From Lunularia cruciata (lineage: Eukaryota; Streptophyta; Marchantiopsida; Lunulariales; Lunulariaceae), in assembly GCA_948567375.1 (NCBI GenBank), contig OX419757.1:31124001-31188000 (forward strand): DNA of 64,000 nucleotides, in the 5' to 3' direction. The notes under the pieces are model-generated. The model did no database searches, was not told the origin of the DNA, and saw only the letters and a list, made by a program, of their open reading frames with translations. The translations under genes were made by a program, and so were the position numbers. Shown one piece after another: positions 12,301 to 23,892 of this stretch. Each line of letters opens with the position of its first letter. Position 1 is the stretch's first letter.

Positions 12301-15300
12301 CAGTTTAAAATATGTAGAGGTGACATATTTGAACTTGTGTCCAAACCTTACATATATAAGGGTATTGACCGGGTTGATTATTGATTATTTCAACAAGGGT
12401 TGAATATCTTATATCCTCAACTATAGACAGAAAATAATCATAATAAATATCAACAAAATCCACAATAAAACCTATCCACAATAATTTGTTCTATTACACT
12501 TAAAAATAATTTTATTAGCAAAGAGGAGTGCAAGAGCAATTGAATTGGAGGAGGAAACCAACTAGTCTCTAGTAAACTTTTACATATGTATGACAATAAT
12601 AAAAGGTGACCATGTAGGATAACAAAAAGGATAGGAAGACCCTATCAAGTCATATAAAGGTCAAATATACAAGGTAAGATAGAGGTAAGTCTAGATAATT
12701 ATAAAACAATAAATCTATCCAAATGTACCTAAGATGTTTGAGCTATACAAATCATGTGGTCTACATGATATATTACAATCCTATGGCTATTTTAGTCACT
12801 AGGGCATTTCAAATTCAAAAGTTATGAGAAAGTTATGGCATTCTAGCACTCCTTGCATAGTTAATTTTGGTACCCATATAAGCTTGCGGTCCTTTCACAT
12901 GAAACATCTATAAGACATGTAATTGGATAGGATGCTGATTTCTAGGATGTTTCAAGATCCACTTTTGAACATTTTACATATGGCTTATAGGTGAAATTAG
13001 CAAATATTATGGGTGAGATTAGTTGAAAATCATTATAGCTAACAACTAGATGGATACATGTTAGACACTATGAAAGAGGAAAACTTGCCACGTGTATTTG
13101 GTATGTTATAGATGTCACATAAGAAATACTCAGGAATGTTTGGAATGGTCATCAGAAGGATTTGGATTGTGCACAAGATTTGAACAACTCATTCACCAAG
13201 TTGTAACACAAATTGAAAGTTATACAACACAAGATTCCAATTTAATTGCATGAGGTTGGATTGATATTGCTTAATACTTGCAAAAATGAAAATTTGAAAT
13301 CTAAAAGAAACGAAAAGGTGCAAAGAGTGAAGTTATGTGCATGCATTTGGGAGAAAAATTTGTGATCTTGAGAAATTCTTAGAACTTGAAAGCAAATTTG
13401 CAATCATCCAATTTTTTGTCTATCAATCAATGAAATTTAGACTTAGAGTAAGTATGGAGGAAAAATCTGCACACATTGAGGTTGAGGTAGAACAACTTTG
13501 CATTGAGGTGGAACAACTTTGCATGCCCTAAGTGATTTTTTGTTAGCTTTGGATTGGTCTTGATACATCAAAGAAGTTTAGTTGTCAAAACCTATTGAAG
13601 ATGGTTTCTATACACCTAAAATAGTTGCAAGAGGAAAAAATATAATAGAACCAAAGCAAAAGGAGGAGATGATAAATTTAGAATGAGCTCTGCTCATTAT
13701 GCTCAAATCTTACATGATTTAGATCACCCTAAACATCATAAGCAAATTCACAAAGGTAATAGCAAGAGGCAAGTATAAAAGAGCACAACCTTTAGCTATA
13801 TGGCCACTTATCTTGTGTTGTTTGTGAAAGGATTTGCTAAGTTGATGACAAGCAAAAGGTTTTAATAGAAATGGACGAGGGACATGAGCTCATAAAATAA
13901 TGCTTGATCATGGAAGATAAATGTACATGGGAAGGTTTGATAGAGAAAGAGCAAAAACAAAGAGTGAAGAATAATCAATGATAAATTGAATTGTATTTGT
14001 CCCATTACAAGAGAATAGATGGGATGTTTGGAGAGAGAGAGAAAACATATCTCTCCCAACCCTTGTAAGCATAGGGATGGGAGTGGAAAACCTCATGAAT
14101 ATTTGTGTGGCACCCGGCACAAGCAAGGAACGAGAAGATAATGTCCAAAAGATGGGTATTACGTAGAGAGAGCTTTGCTATCATCCAATACTATTTCACA
14201 ATCATTTACCATTTTTTGTGTAATTCCAGCACCCAACCAATCTAGCAAGATGAAAGTGGAGGAGATTTTTCATGAGATGAGAGTAGATCCCATGCAGCTA
14301 ATGCCTCTCCATACTCCCAAGCATCTAATTCTACCATATCCCAATTGCTTTCCTATTCTTTTCATGTTCATTCTCATCATGTTCCACCATTAGTTTTGAA
14401 TAAGGAGAATGCACCTAAACATGCTACTTCTCCAAACGAGGAGGCTATATAAGAGATGCAAAGGAGGTGGTGACAAAGAGCAAGAAGGATGCTTGAAGAA
14501 GAGAAAAAGAGTTTGTACATGGAAATCAAACCCCACACTATCAACTTTTTCCCAAGACTGTCAAAGCTCTAGAGTGAGTCACTTGAAGCTAGAGTGATAT
14601 GCTAGTTAGTTGAAATAGAGGCAAAGCAAGTTCAAAAGATGGAAAAGATGTGAATGAAAGTGGAGTTTGGGAAGAAAGTACATTTGAAGAAAATGAGCTC
14701 AAAATTTGAAAGGTTAAGAATTAAGAAGAAAAATTCCAAATCAAAGCAGCTTCATTTGATGATAATGAAATTAGCTCAGTTGAGGAAATCAATAGATGAT
14801 ATTAAGAACATTTTGAATATGCCAAGAGGATTAGATGGCATATGGAATTCTTATGGGACATATGGAAGCTCCATGCATGACTCAAAATTTCTAGTGCTAG
14901 ATTACTCCCCCACTAGATCCCAAATCTCCAATGCCAGATGACTCCACCCATCAACTTGAACCAATATAGATTGCACATCTAGTTTTTGATTCCCAATCTA
15001 GATACTTGTACAATTTGTGATTATGACATGAATAGGAATGATTAGTTGCATCAAGTTTCAAGAGGAAAAAATTTGTAAGTTACTTTTCTGATGGTCCAAA
15101 TAAGATATATGTTTTGAAATTATTGTTTATGCTAAATTTTTCATCTCATTGTTTACATCTATTGTGTTTACACCATTGCTCCCATCTTGCTTTTTACAAC
15201 TATTGAATTGTGTAAATGTTTTTTTACAAATATTGATATGTGTGTTTACACCATTCTTCTCATCTCTCTCACTATTTACAATTGTTGATATATGTGAAAC

Positions 15301-15469
15301 TCTATTACATAATTGCATTGATATGTTTTAAAATATATTACTAGTTTAGCAATATCAAATATGGATATTATAAGTTGTGGAATATGGAACAAAACACATC
15401 ACCTACAACCTCATGGTTCTAAATGGGGTCCTTTGAGATACACTGGTTGAAAAAGGTTTGAATAAGTGT
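9389..15469. other. Long AT-rich stretch, no gene recognised
   Basis: Six kilobases with only short random-looking frames. The minor features seen are a short run of AAATTATATC repeats (about 11450-11485) and a small in-frame duplication giving EVEQLC twice (13480-13530). I see no tRNA, rRNA, retroelement domain or host-gene exon I could defend. Confidence 0.5.
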
Positions 15470-15715
15470 TTGTTGGATTTAGCAAGGTTCTGTTGGTTTT
15501 TCTTGAGGTTCATTCAGGCTGTTTTGCATTCTAGTTAGGTTTGTTTGGGCATGAGTGCATTTTGGTGGGGTTTGTTTGGGTCAAGGTGGGAGTGCAATGT
15601 GGTTGGGGTTTGTTTGGGTCAAGGTGCAATGTAGTGGGGCTTGTTTGAGTTGAGGTGCATTCTCATATGGGTTCATTTGGGAGCATATGGGTTTGTCTGG
15701 GAGGCAATGGATAAG
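15470..15715 (+). repeat. Degenerate G/T-rich minisatellite
   Basis: Repeated GGGGTTTGTTTGGGTCAAGG blocks, each followed by a variable TGCAATGTGGT-like segment. The best units lie between about 15535 and 15680, and weaker ones (GGTTCATTTGGGAG) extend to 15715. Confidence 0.7.
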
Positions 15716-15946
15716 ATAAAGGTTAAATGATAAATATAAATGTTTGTTTAAAATATACATGATTTGATACATCAAAGTATTTTGTTTTATTGCACATGTC
15801 AAAATATTATGTGTGTAAAATTTAAATGTAGTATATGGAAGATTAACTAAGAGGCTGAGTTATGTTTTATATATTATAATATATAATATATGTAAAATAT
15901 AAGTTTAAATTTTTTATAACTACATGATAAAATAATAAGATGTATT

Positions 15947-16045
15947 ATGTTATAAATAGTTTGATAGGATTAGATTATGTGATAAATAGTTGACGAGATT
16001 AGATTATGTTACAAATAGTTTGATGGGATTAAAAAGGTTTGAAGT
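15947..16045 (+). repeat. About 31-bp tandem repeat, three units
   Basis: Three degenerate copies of TATGTTATAAATAGTTTGATAGGATTAGAT in tandem; the middle copy carries GACGAG in place of GATAGG. Confidence 0.7.
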
Positions 16046-16122
16046 AGCTTGATTGGGATCAAAAGTTTCAAATTATTTTTGAAAAATGGAGTTTAAGGGT
16101 TTAGGTAAATTATATTACTAAA

Positions 16123-16318
16123 GTTCAAAGAGGTCTTTCTAAGTGTATATAGATGTGAGTAAAATGGAAGTTCAAGGATGGTTGTCTATGATCTCAATCA
16201 TATTATATAAACTAATTATATAAGCAAATATCAAAGAGGTTTTTTCAAATGTATATAAATGTGAGAGTAAAATGAAAGTTCAAGTATAGTGTTAAGGATC
16301 TCTATGATGTATACATTT
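16123..16318 (+). repeat. Imperfect direct repeat of about 85 bp
   Basis: 16123-16208 and 16230-16318 share TCAAAGAGGT ... GTATATA.ATGTGAG ... GTAAAATG.AAGTTCAAG, separated by about 20 bp. Confidence 0.65.
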
Positions 16319-16785
16319 ACCAAGGAACTAAGATATACAATGTATAGTTTAGAAATTCAGAATATGAGAGTGGGGGCCTTATATAAAATACACAATTCAT
16401 CTTAATATTATACCATATTTAAGTCTATATGAAATTAATAGTATATAAATAGCTTGTAGCTTGGTAAATGTCAATCATTTGGGTACTATAGTTGGACTAT
16501 CCTTTGAGGTTGTCATGAGACCTCAATCCCGTGATATATGGGTTGATATCACTTTCCATTGTCTTGTGACCTGTTGAACTCACCAAGGACATGACAATCA
16601 AGCCATGAGTAACTTTACCCATTCAATCCTCACTCTCAATGTTCATTTCACATTTGTGTTTCTTTGTTGTTCTCACATTTTCCCTACTTCTCATTGTGAG
16701 CTATAAGCACAAAATGAACTACAAGTAATTTATAAGCATTTTGTATTAAGGTGCACTCTATTCTAAAGATGCACCAAGGTGAAAA

Positions 16786-17062
16786 AATGAACTAAAAGCA
16801 AAAATAAATTGATAGCTAACTAAATGAACTAAAAGTAATACTAAATTGATAGACAAATATAAACTAAAAGTGATACTAAATTGATAAAAAACATGAACTA
16901 AAAGAAATACTAAACTTATATTTATTTATTGTAAAAAAAGGCACTTTTTCCTAAAAGGCACCCAAGTGAGAAAATGAACTAAAGGCACTCCTAAAATGAT
17001 AGTTAATTGTTGTAAAAATATTGAACTAAAAGTAATACTAAACTAATAGTTAATTGGAAATT
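16786..17062 (+). repeat. About 38-bp tandem repeat array
   Basis: Roughly six degenerate units of ATGAACTAAAAGTAATACTAAATTGATAG. A larger unit also repeats: the segment starting GGTGCACTC...CACCAAGGTGAAAAAATGAAC (about 16750) recurs as GGCACTTTT...CACCCAAGTGAGAAAATGAAC (about 16940). Non-coding. Confidence 0.75.
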
Positions 17063-17149
17063 AAAGATGAATTTTCAGATCCTAAATGAAGTATCTTAAT
17101 CTGAGAGGGTCCTCACAAACGCTTATGACACCCTTATGATAGAGGTGTT

Positions 17150-17410
17150 TGTTGGGAAACCAATGAAGGGGGACCCAAAACCTCATTCTTGGAAGCAAGT
17201 TTGTTTGGAACCCTTTACATGGGAAAGAGGTTCATCTTGAACCTCCCTCTTGGGAGGGGGTTCATATGGGACCTCCTTAATAGGAAATTTATTTTTTTGG
17301 AACCAAACACATGTCAAGTTCATTTGCAACCACTTTTACGAAAATGAGGTTTGTCTAGAACCTCATTCATGGGAGGTGGTTTTTACAAGACCTCTTTCCT
17401 AATGTTGGAG
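17150..17410 (+). repeat. Degenerate minisatellite with GGGAGGxGGTTCAT...ACCTCC units
   Basis: Several units of about 45-60 bp pair a GTTCAT/GTTTGT...GGAACC(T/C) motif with CAT.GGGA. Divergence is high, so the unit limits are approximate. Confidence 0.55.
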
Positions 17411-17445
17411 TTTGTTTTAATGCCCTTTTTTATCAGAAAGGGGTT

Positions 17446-17946
17446 GTAAAAGATCAAGGAGAGAAAAATAGGAAAGTGGAAGATCAAAGTGAAAGATCAT
17501 ATTGGGACTCTTGAATGAGGAAAAATCTGAATTTTGAGCATGAGCTTGGGTTTTGGTACTTATAGGGAATATACATAGCTCTTGAGAAGCTTCTTAGGAA
17601 GTTTCCTAAAAGTTACCTTCTTAGAGTGGAAGCCAAGAAAACAATGAAGGTTCTTGAGAAGCCTCCTTCTCAAAGCTACCTACTTGGCTTGCAAGCTAAG
17701 TTAGTCAAGAAGCCTCCCAAGAAGCTTCCTTCTAGAAGACACCTACTTGGCATGGAAGCTAAGCTGGTTAGAAAGCTTCCCAAGAAGCTTCCTCTTAGAA
17801 GTCACCACTTGGCATGCACATTACTTGATGCTTGGAAGATACCAAGTAGCTTCCTAGATGCTTCTAGAATATTCTTATTATTCTTGGCCAATTTGATACT
17901 TAATTAGTCTTGACCAACTCATTTCTAAACTCCATAAATTACATAT
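17446..17946 (-). repeat. Left (3') LTR of element F, family 'LTR-C'
   Basis: It begins TGTAAAAGATCAAGG and ends AAATTACA on the plus strand, so the termini are inverted TGTAA/TTACA. It matches 29698-30174 over most of its length. Just to its right, TACCCCACTGC reads on the minus strand as a short purine tract where a polypurine tract is expected. The open frame at 17626-17907 is a by-product of internal tandem repeats, not a gene. Confidence 0.65.
17590..17830. repeat. About 63-bp tandem repeats inside LTR-C
   Basis: Three to four units built on AAGCTTCC.TCTAGAAG, then CACCTACTTGGCATG, then AAGCTAAG. The same units, with different copy numbers and sequence, occur in the other LTR-C copies at 18130-18330 and 29820-30030. 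Subrepeats of this kind are common in LTR regulatory regions. Confidence 0.75.
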
Positions 17947-18050
17947 TACCCCACTGCAAGTTGATGATATCCTTTTCACCATGGAAGCTTCAAACTCTTG
18001 GATGGCTATTTGTGCATTGTGGAAATGAGAAAGAGTGTCCCAAGTGCCAT

Positions 18051-18462
18051 TGTAATAATATGGAGTTTAGCAATGAAGTTAGTCAAGGCTAACAAAGTAG
18101 CAAATAGACCAAATTAGCCAGGAATATTCTAAAAGCATCTAATAAACTTCTTGGGAGGGTTCTAGGCTAGCTTAGCTTGCACTCCAAGTAGATTATTTCT
18201 AGAAGTTTCCAACTAGCTTAGCTTGTATGCCAAGTAGATGGCTTCTACAAGGAAACTTCTTGAGAAGCTTCTTAGTTAACTAGGCTTGCATTATAAGAAA
18301 AATGCTCAAGGAAGCTTCTTGAGAAGATTCTCATGAGCCTTGTATGCTCTCTATAAATACCAAAGCCAAAGCTCATGCTAGGCATTTGGAGTTTTCCCTC
18401 ATTCAAGTGTCCTAATGCAATATTCCATTCTACTATGTCTTCCTTTGTGTTCATCTTTTACA
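18051..18462 (+). repeat. Solo LTR-C in the opposite orientation
   Basis: It starts TGTAATAATATGGAGTTT and ends TCATCTTTTACA, the reverse complement of the F LTRs. Flanks GCCAT (18046-18050) and ATCAT (18463-18467) could be a 5-bp target duplication differing by two transitions. A TATAAATA motif at 18352-18359, at the expected place for LTR transcription, is a plausible promoter. Confidence 0.65.
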
Positions 18463-18565
18463 ATCATCTTGAAGGTGATACCCTTTTTAAAGTACTTTGT
18501 ATTCAATATGTTGTTAATATCTATGTTGAATGTGGTGATGTCTAAGATACAATCAACTTCATACT

Positions 18566-18614
18566 TGTAATACTAGTAGTTAAGCATATTATCTAGAGGT
18601 GGAAATTGACCAAG
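18566..18614 (+). repeat. Truncated start of a family-B LTR
   Basis: TGTAATACTAGTAGTTAAGC ... GAAATTGACCAAG matches the first 49 bp of a sense-plus LTR-B and is cut off exactly where element B begins. The remainder is not found beyond the right end of B. Confidence 0.55.
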
Positions 18615-19347
18615 TGTAATACTCGAGGACAAGAGAAGAGAGAAAACACATATTGCACACTCAACATTCGATGCCCCAAGGGAGCACCTTCTCTTTATTA
18701 TATAGACAAAGAGGATCTCCTCCAATGAAGCTCCACCATAGGATTAGGGACACAGATAGGTGACATGTCAGCAAGCTCCACCCTTGGATTACTTACTTGG
18801 ATGGGTGACCTGTCTGGTCTAGGTCCTATCTGGTTGGTCAAACAAGCTTTGACCGGAGGGAATCTTTTAGGGAATCTTCCTGTAGGAATCTCAGAATCAC
18901 GTAAGGTACCGTTGGAAAGCTCTCGACAAGACAAAGCAGGGGGAGGGAAGGCCAGCCTTTCCTCCATAGGGGGGGGGAATCTGCACATTTTTGAGGCCTA
19001 ATTCATCCGTTTAGGCCTCCGAAATTGCCTTCAAAGATTTCAGGCATATTTTGGTTCCTACTCTATTAGTAGAAGTCCCCTTTTGGTGATACCTCTTTCT
19101 GATCTGTTTAGTTCATCATGTGTAACATCCTTCCAGATGTTACCAAACCAATTCTCACCTTTAAATCATATGTCTAGCTATTGGTTCTAAGGTTCTCAAG
19201 TCTATTTCGGTTTCTGCCCTATTACTAGAAGTACTCTTTTGGTGATAATTCTATCTGATCTATTTTGACCATCATGTATAACATCATTCTAGATGTTACC
19301 AAACTGAATTTAACATCTAGATCATATGGCTAACCCTTGGTATTACA
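18615..19347 (-). repeat. 3' LTR of element B
   Basis: 733 bp. Differences from the 5' LTR include an extra GTGA near 24767 of the other copy, different lengths of a G run (around 18968), and a few transitions. Contains the family landmarks AAGGAGCACCTTCTCTTTATTATATAG (shown here in part) and TGACATGTCAGC. Confidence 0.93.
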
Positions 19348-19364
19348 GACCTCCCTCCTTTTAA
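19348..19364 (-). promoter_or_regulatory. Polypurine tract of element B
   Basis: On the minus strand AAAAGGAGGGAGGTC directly precedes the 3' LTR, the position and composition expected for the plus-strand DNA primer of reverse transcription. Confidence 0.85.
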
Positions 19365-19543
19365 GACGCAACGTCCTCGTTGTGCAATTGTTGCTCAAAT
19401 GCTTGCACCAACACCGGTGCATGTGCCAAATTGGCAGCGGGTTCCCAGGTTGCTTCATAGAGGGGGTAACCCTTCCATTGTACTAGATATTCCACCCGCG
19501 GATGGCGAGTACCACGCATGCGCTTTTGGAGAATCCGCTCCAC
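19361..19543 (-). pseudogene. Chromodomain at the integrase C-terminus (element B)
   Basis: About 60 residues with YLVQWKGYPLYEATWEP, the diagnostic chromodomain core (aromatic, W-K-G-Y, then a T-W-E-P turn). In chromoviruses this module follows the integrase and is thought to bind methylated histone tails and guide integration to heterochromatin. It is separated from the integrase frame by stops near 19590 and 19575. The domain itself is intact. Confidence 0.92.
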
Positions 19544-19591
19544 TTCATATTCCTCTATGCCATCAATGACTGTCGGACAAGGTCAAATGTC

Positions 19592-20443
19592 CTATGTGGA
19601 AGGACCTTGGCCTGATTGGGGAGCATATCTGCGTAATAGGGAGACATGGAACATTGGATGGATCTTCATGTGTGGTGGTAGCTCAAGGTGATAGGCCATA
19701 GTGCCGATGCAACGAAGAATCGAGAAATGCCCAATAAAACGAGGTCTGAGCTTACGAGATCCAACTAATGTGAGGTTGGTTGTTGATAGCCACACTTGAT
19801 CCCCAAAATTGAACTCCATGTGCCTACGGTGTGCATCAGCATACTGCTTTTGTTGATTTTGCGCAATCTGTAACCTATGCTTGGCGCTCTCCACACCTTG
19901 TTGGATTCTAGAAACAAATGTGTTGACTGCATCAACCTTGGTAGTCACTGGATGGATCTTCATCAATCTAGAAGGTGTGAAGGGATGCTCACCATACAGG
20001 AGGAAGAACGGAGTGACTTGGGTGGAGGCATTCACTGAATTGTTTTAAGCGAATTCCACCAACGGTAGTAAGGTGTCCCACCTCTCTTGCTCTTCCAAGG
20101 TGAAGCCACGTAACATGTCTTTGATCGTGCGATTGGCCTGCTCTGTTTGGACATCTGTTTATGGGTGGTAAACTGTAGACATGGCCAACTTAGTTTTGAA
20201 GAAACCAAAGAGGGTTCGCCAAAACAAATTGGTGAATTGGGTGCCTCTATTGGTGATGAGTACTCGAGACAAGCCATGGTGAGCAAAGACTGCATCTAAG
20301 TATAGTTGAGCTAGTTGTGGAGCGGTCACCTCCTTGGTGGTAGGGCGTACATGAATCATTTTGCTGAGCCGGTCCACAAAGACCACAATGGAGTCAAACC
20401 TTGAGGTGGTCTTGGGTAATTCACAAACGAGATCCATACTCAC
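19592..20443 (-). pseudogene. Integrase core and C-terminal part (element B)
   Basis: Read from 20443 down. The first catalytic Asp is in MDLVCELP (20432-20434). The block VLITNRGTQFT carries Asn at 20249-20251 where the second catalytic Asp of the DD(35)E triad belongs (the family has S/T-D-R/Q-G). The Glu lies in the TDVQTEQANRTIK segment, after a stop at about 20160 where Gln is usual. A second stop near 20037 interrupts FA-NNS. The C-terminal part with RPRFIGHFSI and HPMFHVSLLRRY is well preserved and leads to the chromodomain. The HHCC zinc module precedes this region, at 20516-20640. Confidence 0.9.
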
Positions 20444-20515
20444 TTGTTCCCAACGTTGGGTAGGAGTGGGGAGAGGTTGAAGGAGCCTTGTAGGAGCTTG
20501 ATTAGAAGCTTTGTT

Positions 20516-21391
20516 CTATTGACAAAGTAGGCAGCTACGCACATAGTCCATCACGTCCTTGCTCATCTTGGGCCAATAGTAATGGCGCTTGACTGCCTCC
20601 AAGGTCTTGTCCACTCCGACATGAGCTGCAATGGCCGAATCATGACATTCCGCTAGAATGGTGGTGCGTAATTCTGGGACATTTAGGATCCACAATCGGC
20701 CCTCCCAAAAGGTGAGTCCTTGGGTGCTGGTGACACCTTTGGACGATTGCGCTTCAACAATCTGTGGATCAGTTTTTGTAGCAGCTAGAATCTCTTGCCA
20801 GAATTCAGGGTTAATCTTAACCTCTGCCACCAAGTTGTTGGCCATTGGCATGCGGGTGAATGCATCTGCAAGTTGCTTCTTACCTTCCACATAGGTGATT
20901 GTCATGTTGAAGCGTTGTCGCCACTCTGCCCACCAAATTTGGCGACGAGATAGATCCGTTTGCATCTCAAGGTAGACTAGAGGTTTGTGGTCTGTCTCTA
21001 CTACAAATGCCTTCTCGCCTAGGTAGTGCTTCCAATGCTTGGTTGCTAGAACGATGGCCAGCTCTTCTTGTTCTGTGGTGTGGTAGTTGCGCTCTACCGG
21101 TAACAACTTTTGAGAGAAATATGCAATTGGATGCCATCCGTCATGCCACTCTTGTTGTAGGACTGCTCCTATTGCTACACTTGATGCATCTGTAGCCAAC
21201 TTGATTGGACGTTTTGGGTCATACCACTTCAAGATTGGTGCATGTAGCAAGGCGGCCTTCAATTCTTGAAAGGCCAACTCTTGTGTAGTTCCCCATGTCC
21301 ACTTCTTCCCCTTGCCAAGTAGTGCCGTTAAAGGCTGTGCCACCTTGGAGAAGTCCTTGACAAATCTACGATAGAATCCCGTCAACCCCAA
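20516..21391 (-). pseudogene. RNase H and integrase zinc module (element B)
   Basis: A 291-residue open frame. The first third is the RT connection (GLTGFYRRFVKDFS). RNase H follows, with the acidic residues in KLATDASSVAIGAVL, a Glu in TTEQEELA and an Asp in VVETDHKPL. The last 60 residues hold the H-x-H ... C-x2-C integrase module (ECHDSAIAAHVGVDKT ... SCLLCQ). A stop then separates it from the integrase core; Gln is usual at that place. Confidence 0.93.
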
Positions 21392-21427
21392 GAAGCTCTT
21401 AAGTTGAGTCTGATCTTCTGGGGCACT

Positions 21428-22054
21428 CTATTTTTGAATGACCTCTATTTTATCTATCAATACTTGAATGCCCTCTGCACTTACTCTATGCCCTAAGTAG
21501 TCTACTTCAGACTTGCCAAACTCACACTTTGAGATTTTGGCGTACAACTGATTCCGTCTTAGAATCTGGAGGACCTCTCGTAGATGTTGTTTGTGTTCTG
21601 TCATCGTGCTACTATATACTAAGATATCATCCAAGAAGACAATAACAGACTTATCCAAGTATGGTCGAAATATGTCATTCATTAGGCTCATGAAAGTGGC
21701 AGGCGCATTGGCGAGGCCAAAAGGCATCACAAGATACTCAAAGTGGCCATACTTGGTTCAAAAGGCAATTTTGTACACATCCTCCTCTGCAATTTGGATT
21801 TGATTGTAACCGCTCCGCAAGTCCAGTTTGGTGAAGTATCTCGCTCCATGGAGTTGATCAAACAGGTCATCCATGCAAGGTAAGGGGTATTTTTTCTTCA
21901 CTGTTTGCTGATTGAGACCCCGATAGTCAATGCACATGCACATTGAACCATCCTTCTTCTTCACAAACAAGACAGGGGCCCCATATGGTGATATGCTAGG
22001 TTGGATGAACCCTTTCTGTAGCATCTCCTCAAATTGAGTCTTACACTCCTCCAA
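21428..22054 (-). pseudogene. Reverse transcriptase (element B)
   Basis: The fingers segment reads [21 protein letters not shown] and CIDYRGLN; the palm segment has [23 protein letters not shown] and the catalytic box [13 protein letters not shown] (FLDD at 21626-21637). One stop near 21757 (before KYGHFEY, where Gln/Arg is usual) divides the domain; otherwise it is intact and typical of plant Ty3/gypsy RT. It shares the pol frame order with the protease upstream and RNase H downstream. Confidence 0.95.
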
Positions 22055-22129
22055 CTCATGAGGTGATAGGCGATATGGGGCCTTACAAGGAGGTGTCTTC
22101 CTCGGGAGTGTCTCTATTTTATGATCTAC

Positions 22130-22690
22130 TCACCTTTTAGGTGGTAATCTTGAGTGTAGATCATCGTGAAAGACATCTTGAAACTCATCCACCACATCCT
22201 TCAATTTCTCAGGAATTTGTCCAGCGAGTTGTGCACTCTGGACTTCTCTTATTAGACCCATAAAACATTTATTGGTCTTACGGAAAATTGTCGTCCCTAC
22301 AACATATAGAGGCAGTTTTTGCCTGTGTGATTTTTCTTTAACCCCAATGATTGACCATTGGTGGGTTCTCACTACTTTCTTCCTCCAATCCACCATTGGA
22401 TTGTACTGCTCCATCCATGGCATGCCTAAAATTGCATCATAACGGGCTAACTGTATCACTTGCCACTCAATTGCTTCCTGATATTCTCCTACAGAGAGGG
22501 TTACCCGTCTAGGTAATGATTCAATCCTCTCTGTTTGCCCATTTGGTAACTCTACTTCTTCACTTCCATCTCTCTCTAGATCCATTCCCAAGCTTATTGC
22601 AACAGAGCAAGACAAGAAATTCTCTGTTGCTCCCGGATCTATTAATACTCTCATTTGATTACCTTCTAGGATTCCATTCACGACAATCAA
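22130..22690 (-). pseudogene. Aspartic protease and linker (element B)
   Basis: VLIDPGATENFLS is the retropepsin active-site loop; the family has D-S/T-G and here it is D-P-G (Asp codon 22637-22639), probably impaired. AILGMPWMEQYNPMVDW matches the conserved ILGMDWL flap/helix block. The C-terminal 80 residues form the linker to RT. The protease would cut the gag-pol polyprotein. Confidence 0.9.
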
Positions 22691-22789
22691 TTGTGAGGTT
22701 GCTTTTCGGGATCTTTGCGCATTATTCTTCTTCCTTCCCTCGCTTCTCTACTTCCTTATTGAGCCAGTAAGGCCGCAAGGTACATTTAC

Positions 22790-23892
22790 TGGCGATCTTT
22801 GTTTTCCGAAGTGGTTTCCACCTCCTCCTCTTCAATGTGCCTCTCCATGTTGTTCAAAGATTGCCTGTACAAAGGCCGAGGGCCTCTAGGGAAACGAGTG
22901 CGACAATTGGTAGATATGTGCCCAATACGGCCACAATTGTAACAACAGCGTTGTTCTCCTTGAGTCCCTTCTCCTCATGGGACTCCATATCTTTGTTCTT
23001 CTACCCGTCCCCGCTCCTCTTGAAGCGGCCGTGCTCCTCAATCTCGGAATCAAAGGTTGCCCAATTCCATCGGTACTGGTCCACCCATGTGTGGCATTTT
23101 TGCCCGATAATGTTGAGGTGGAACTACTCCTTCACCTCCACCTAATGCTCCTGCTATTCTCTACGCACAAGCAATAGCTTTAAATACCGTATGAGGGTTT
23201 TGCACCATGACTTCTTGGCGAATCCTCTCTTTCAACCCTCATTTGAAATTGTCGAGAGCCTCTACTGGACTCATGTTGGTAATTGCAACTTGTAGATCCA
23301 AAAATGCCTCCACATACTCTTGTACACTATTCTTCTGTCTCAATCCCCTTAGTCGGATTTGAGCCATCTGCACAAAATCCACCGATTGGAAATTCTTTAG
23401 CAGTCCTTCTAGCATTGCTGTCCATGTGACCTCCCTTCTCTCTGCCAACATGGATCGTTCCCAAGCATCATACCATGTGAGGGATTTATCGGTCAAGTAC
23501 CCACATGCAAACACACTTGTAGCATGCTCTGTGATCTCTGTTGAGAACAATCGAAAATATAGATTCATTCTCGAGATCCAATTTTCCACTACTCCCATTG
23601 TACGCTGCCCCTTGTAAGGCTCGATGTTGCAGGTCTTCTTCATCCAGAGTAGCAATGTGGCTTCATTGTTGATAGGGTTCGTATGCACGGGTGCCTCTCC
23701 AAGTACTTCAGTCACAGGTACTAGGTTTTGAGATGGCTCTTCTTCTTGCATGGCCTGATCGTTCCTGAGGATCTGCACTTGACTTTGTAATGTCTCCATG
23801 GTCATCTTAATCTCTCGAAATTCATTCAACATGCCTTGCATTCCTTGCACCAACTCTTGCAATTGCGGATCCATGGTTCCTGCGACACTCAA
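22790..23892 (-). pseudogene. Gag with CCHC zinc knuckle (element B)
   Basis: Starts at ATG 23892. Residues 1-60 are coiled-coil-like. The capsid follows, with ESWI/WISRMNLYFRLF, LTDKSLTWYDAW and LRGLRQKNSVQEYVEAF. After a stop near 23240 (NFK then GLKERI, where Arg fits) the frame goes on to the nucleocapsid knuckle CYNCGRIGHISTNC at 22903-22944. The gag assembles the virus-like particle and packages RNA. Stops between the capsid and the knuckle make it non-functional. Confidence 0.92.

Noticed and set aside
15450-17410. CRISPR-like array
   Set aside because: Units are degenerate, adjacent, and without unique spacers of constant length; these are eukaryotic minisatellites.
17626-17907. 93-codon frame with repeated KLPSRRHLLGMEAKL-like units
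   Set aside because: Produced by tandem subrepeats of LTR-C; the other LTR-C copies do not keep the frame.
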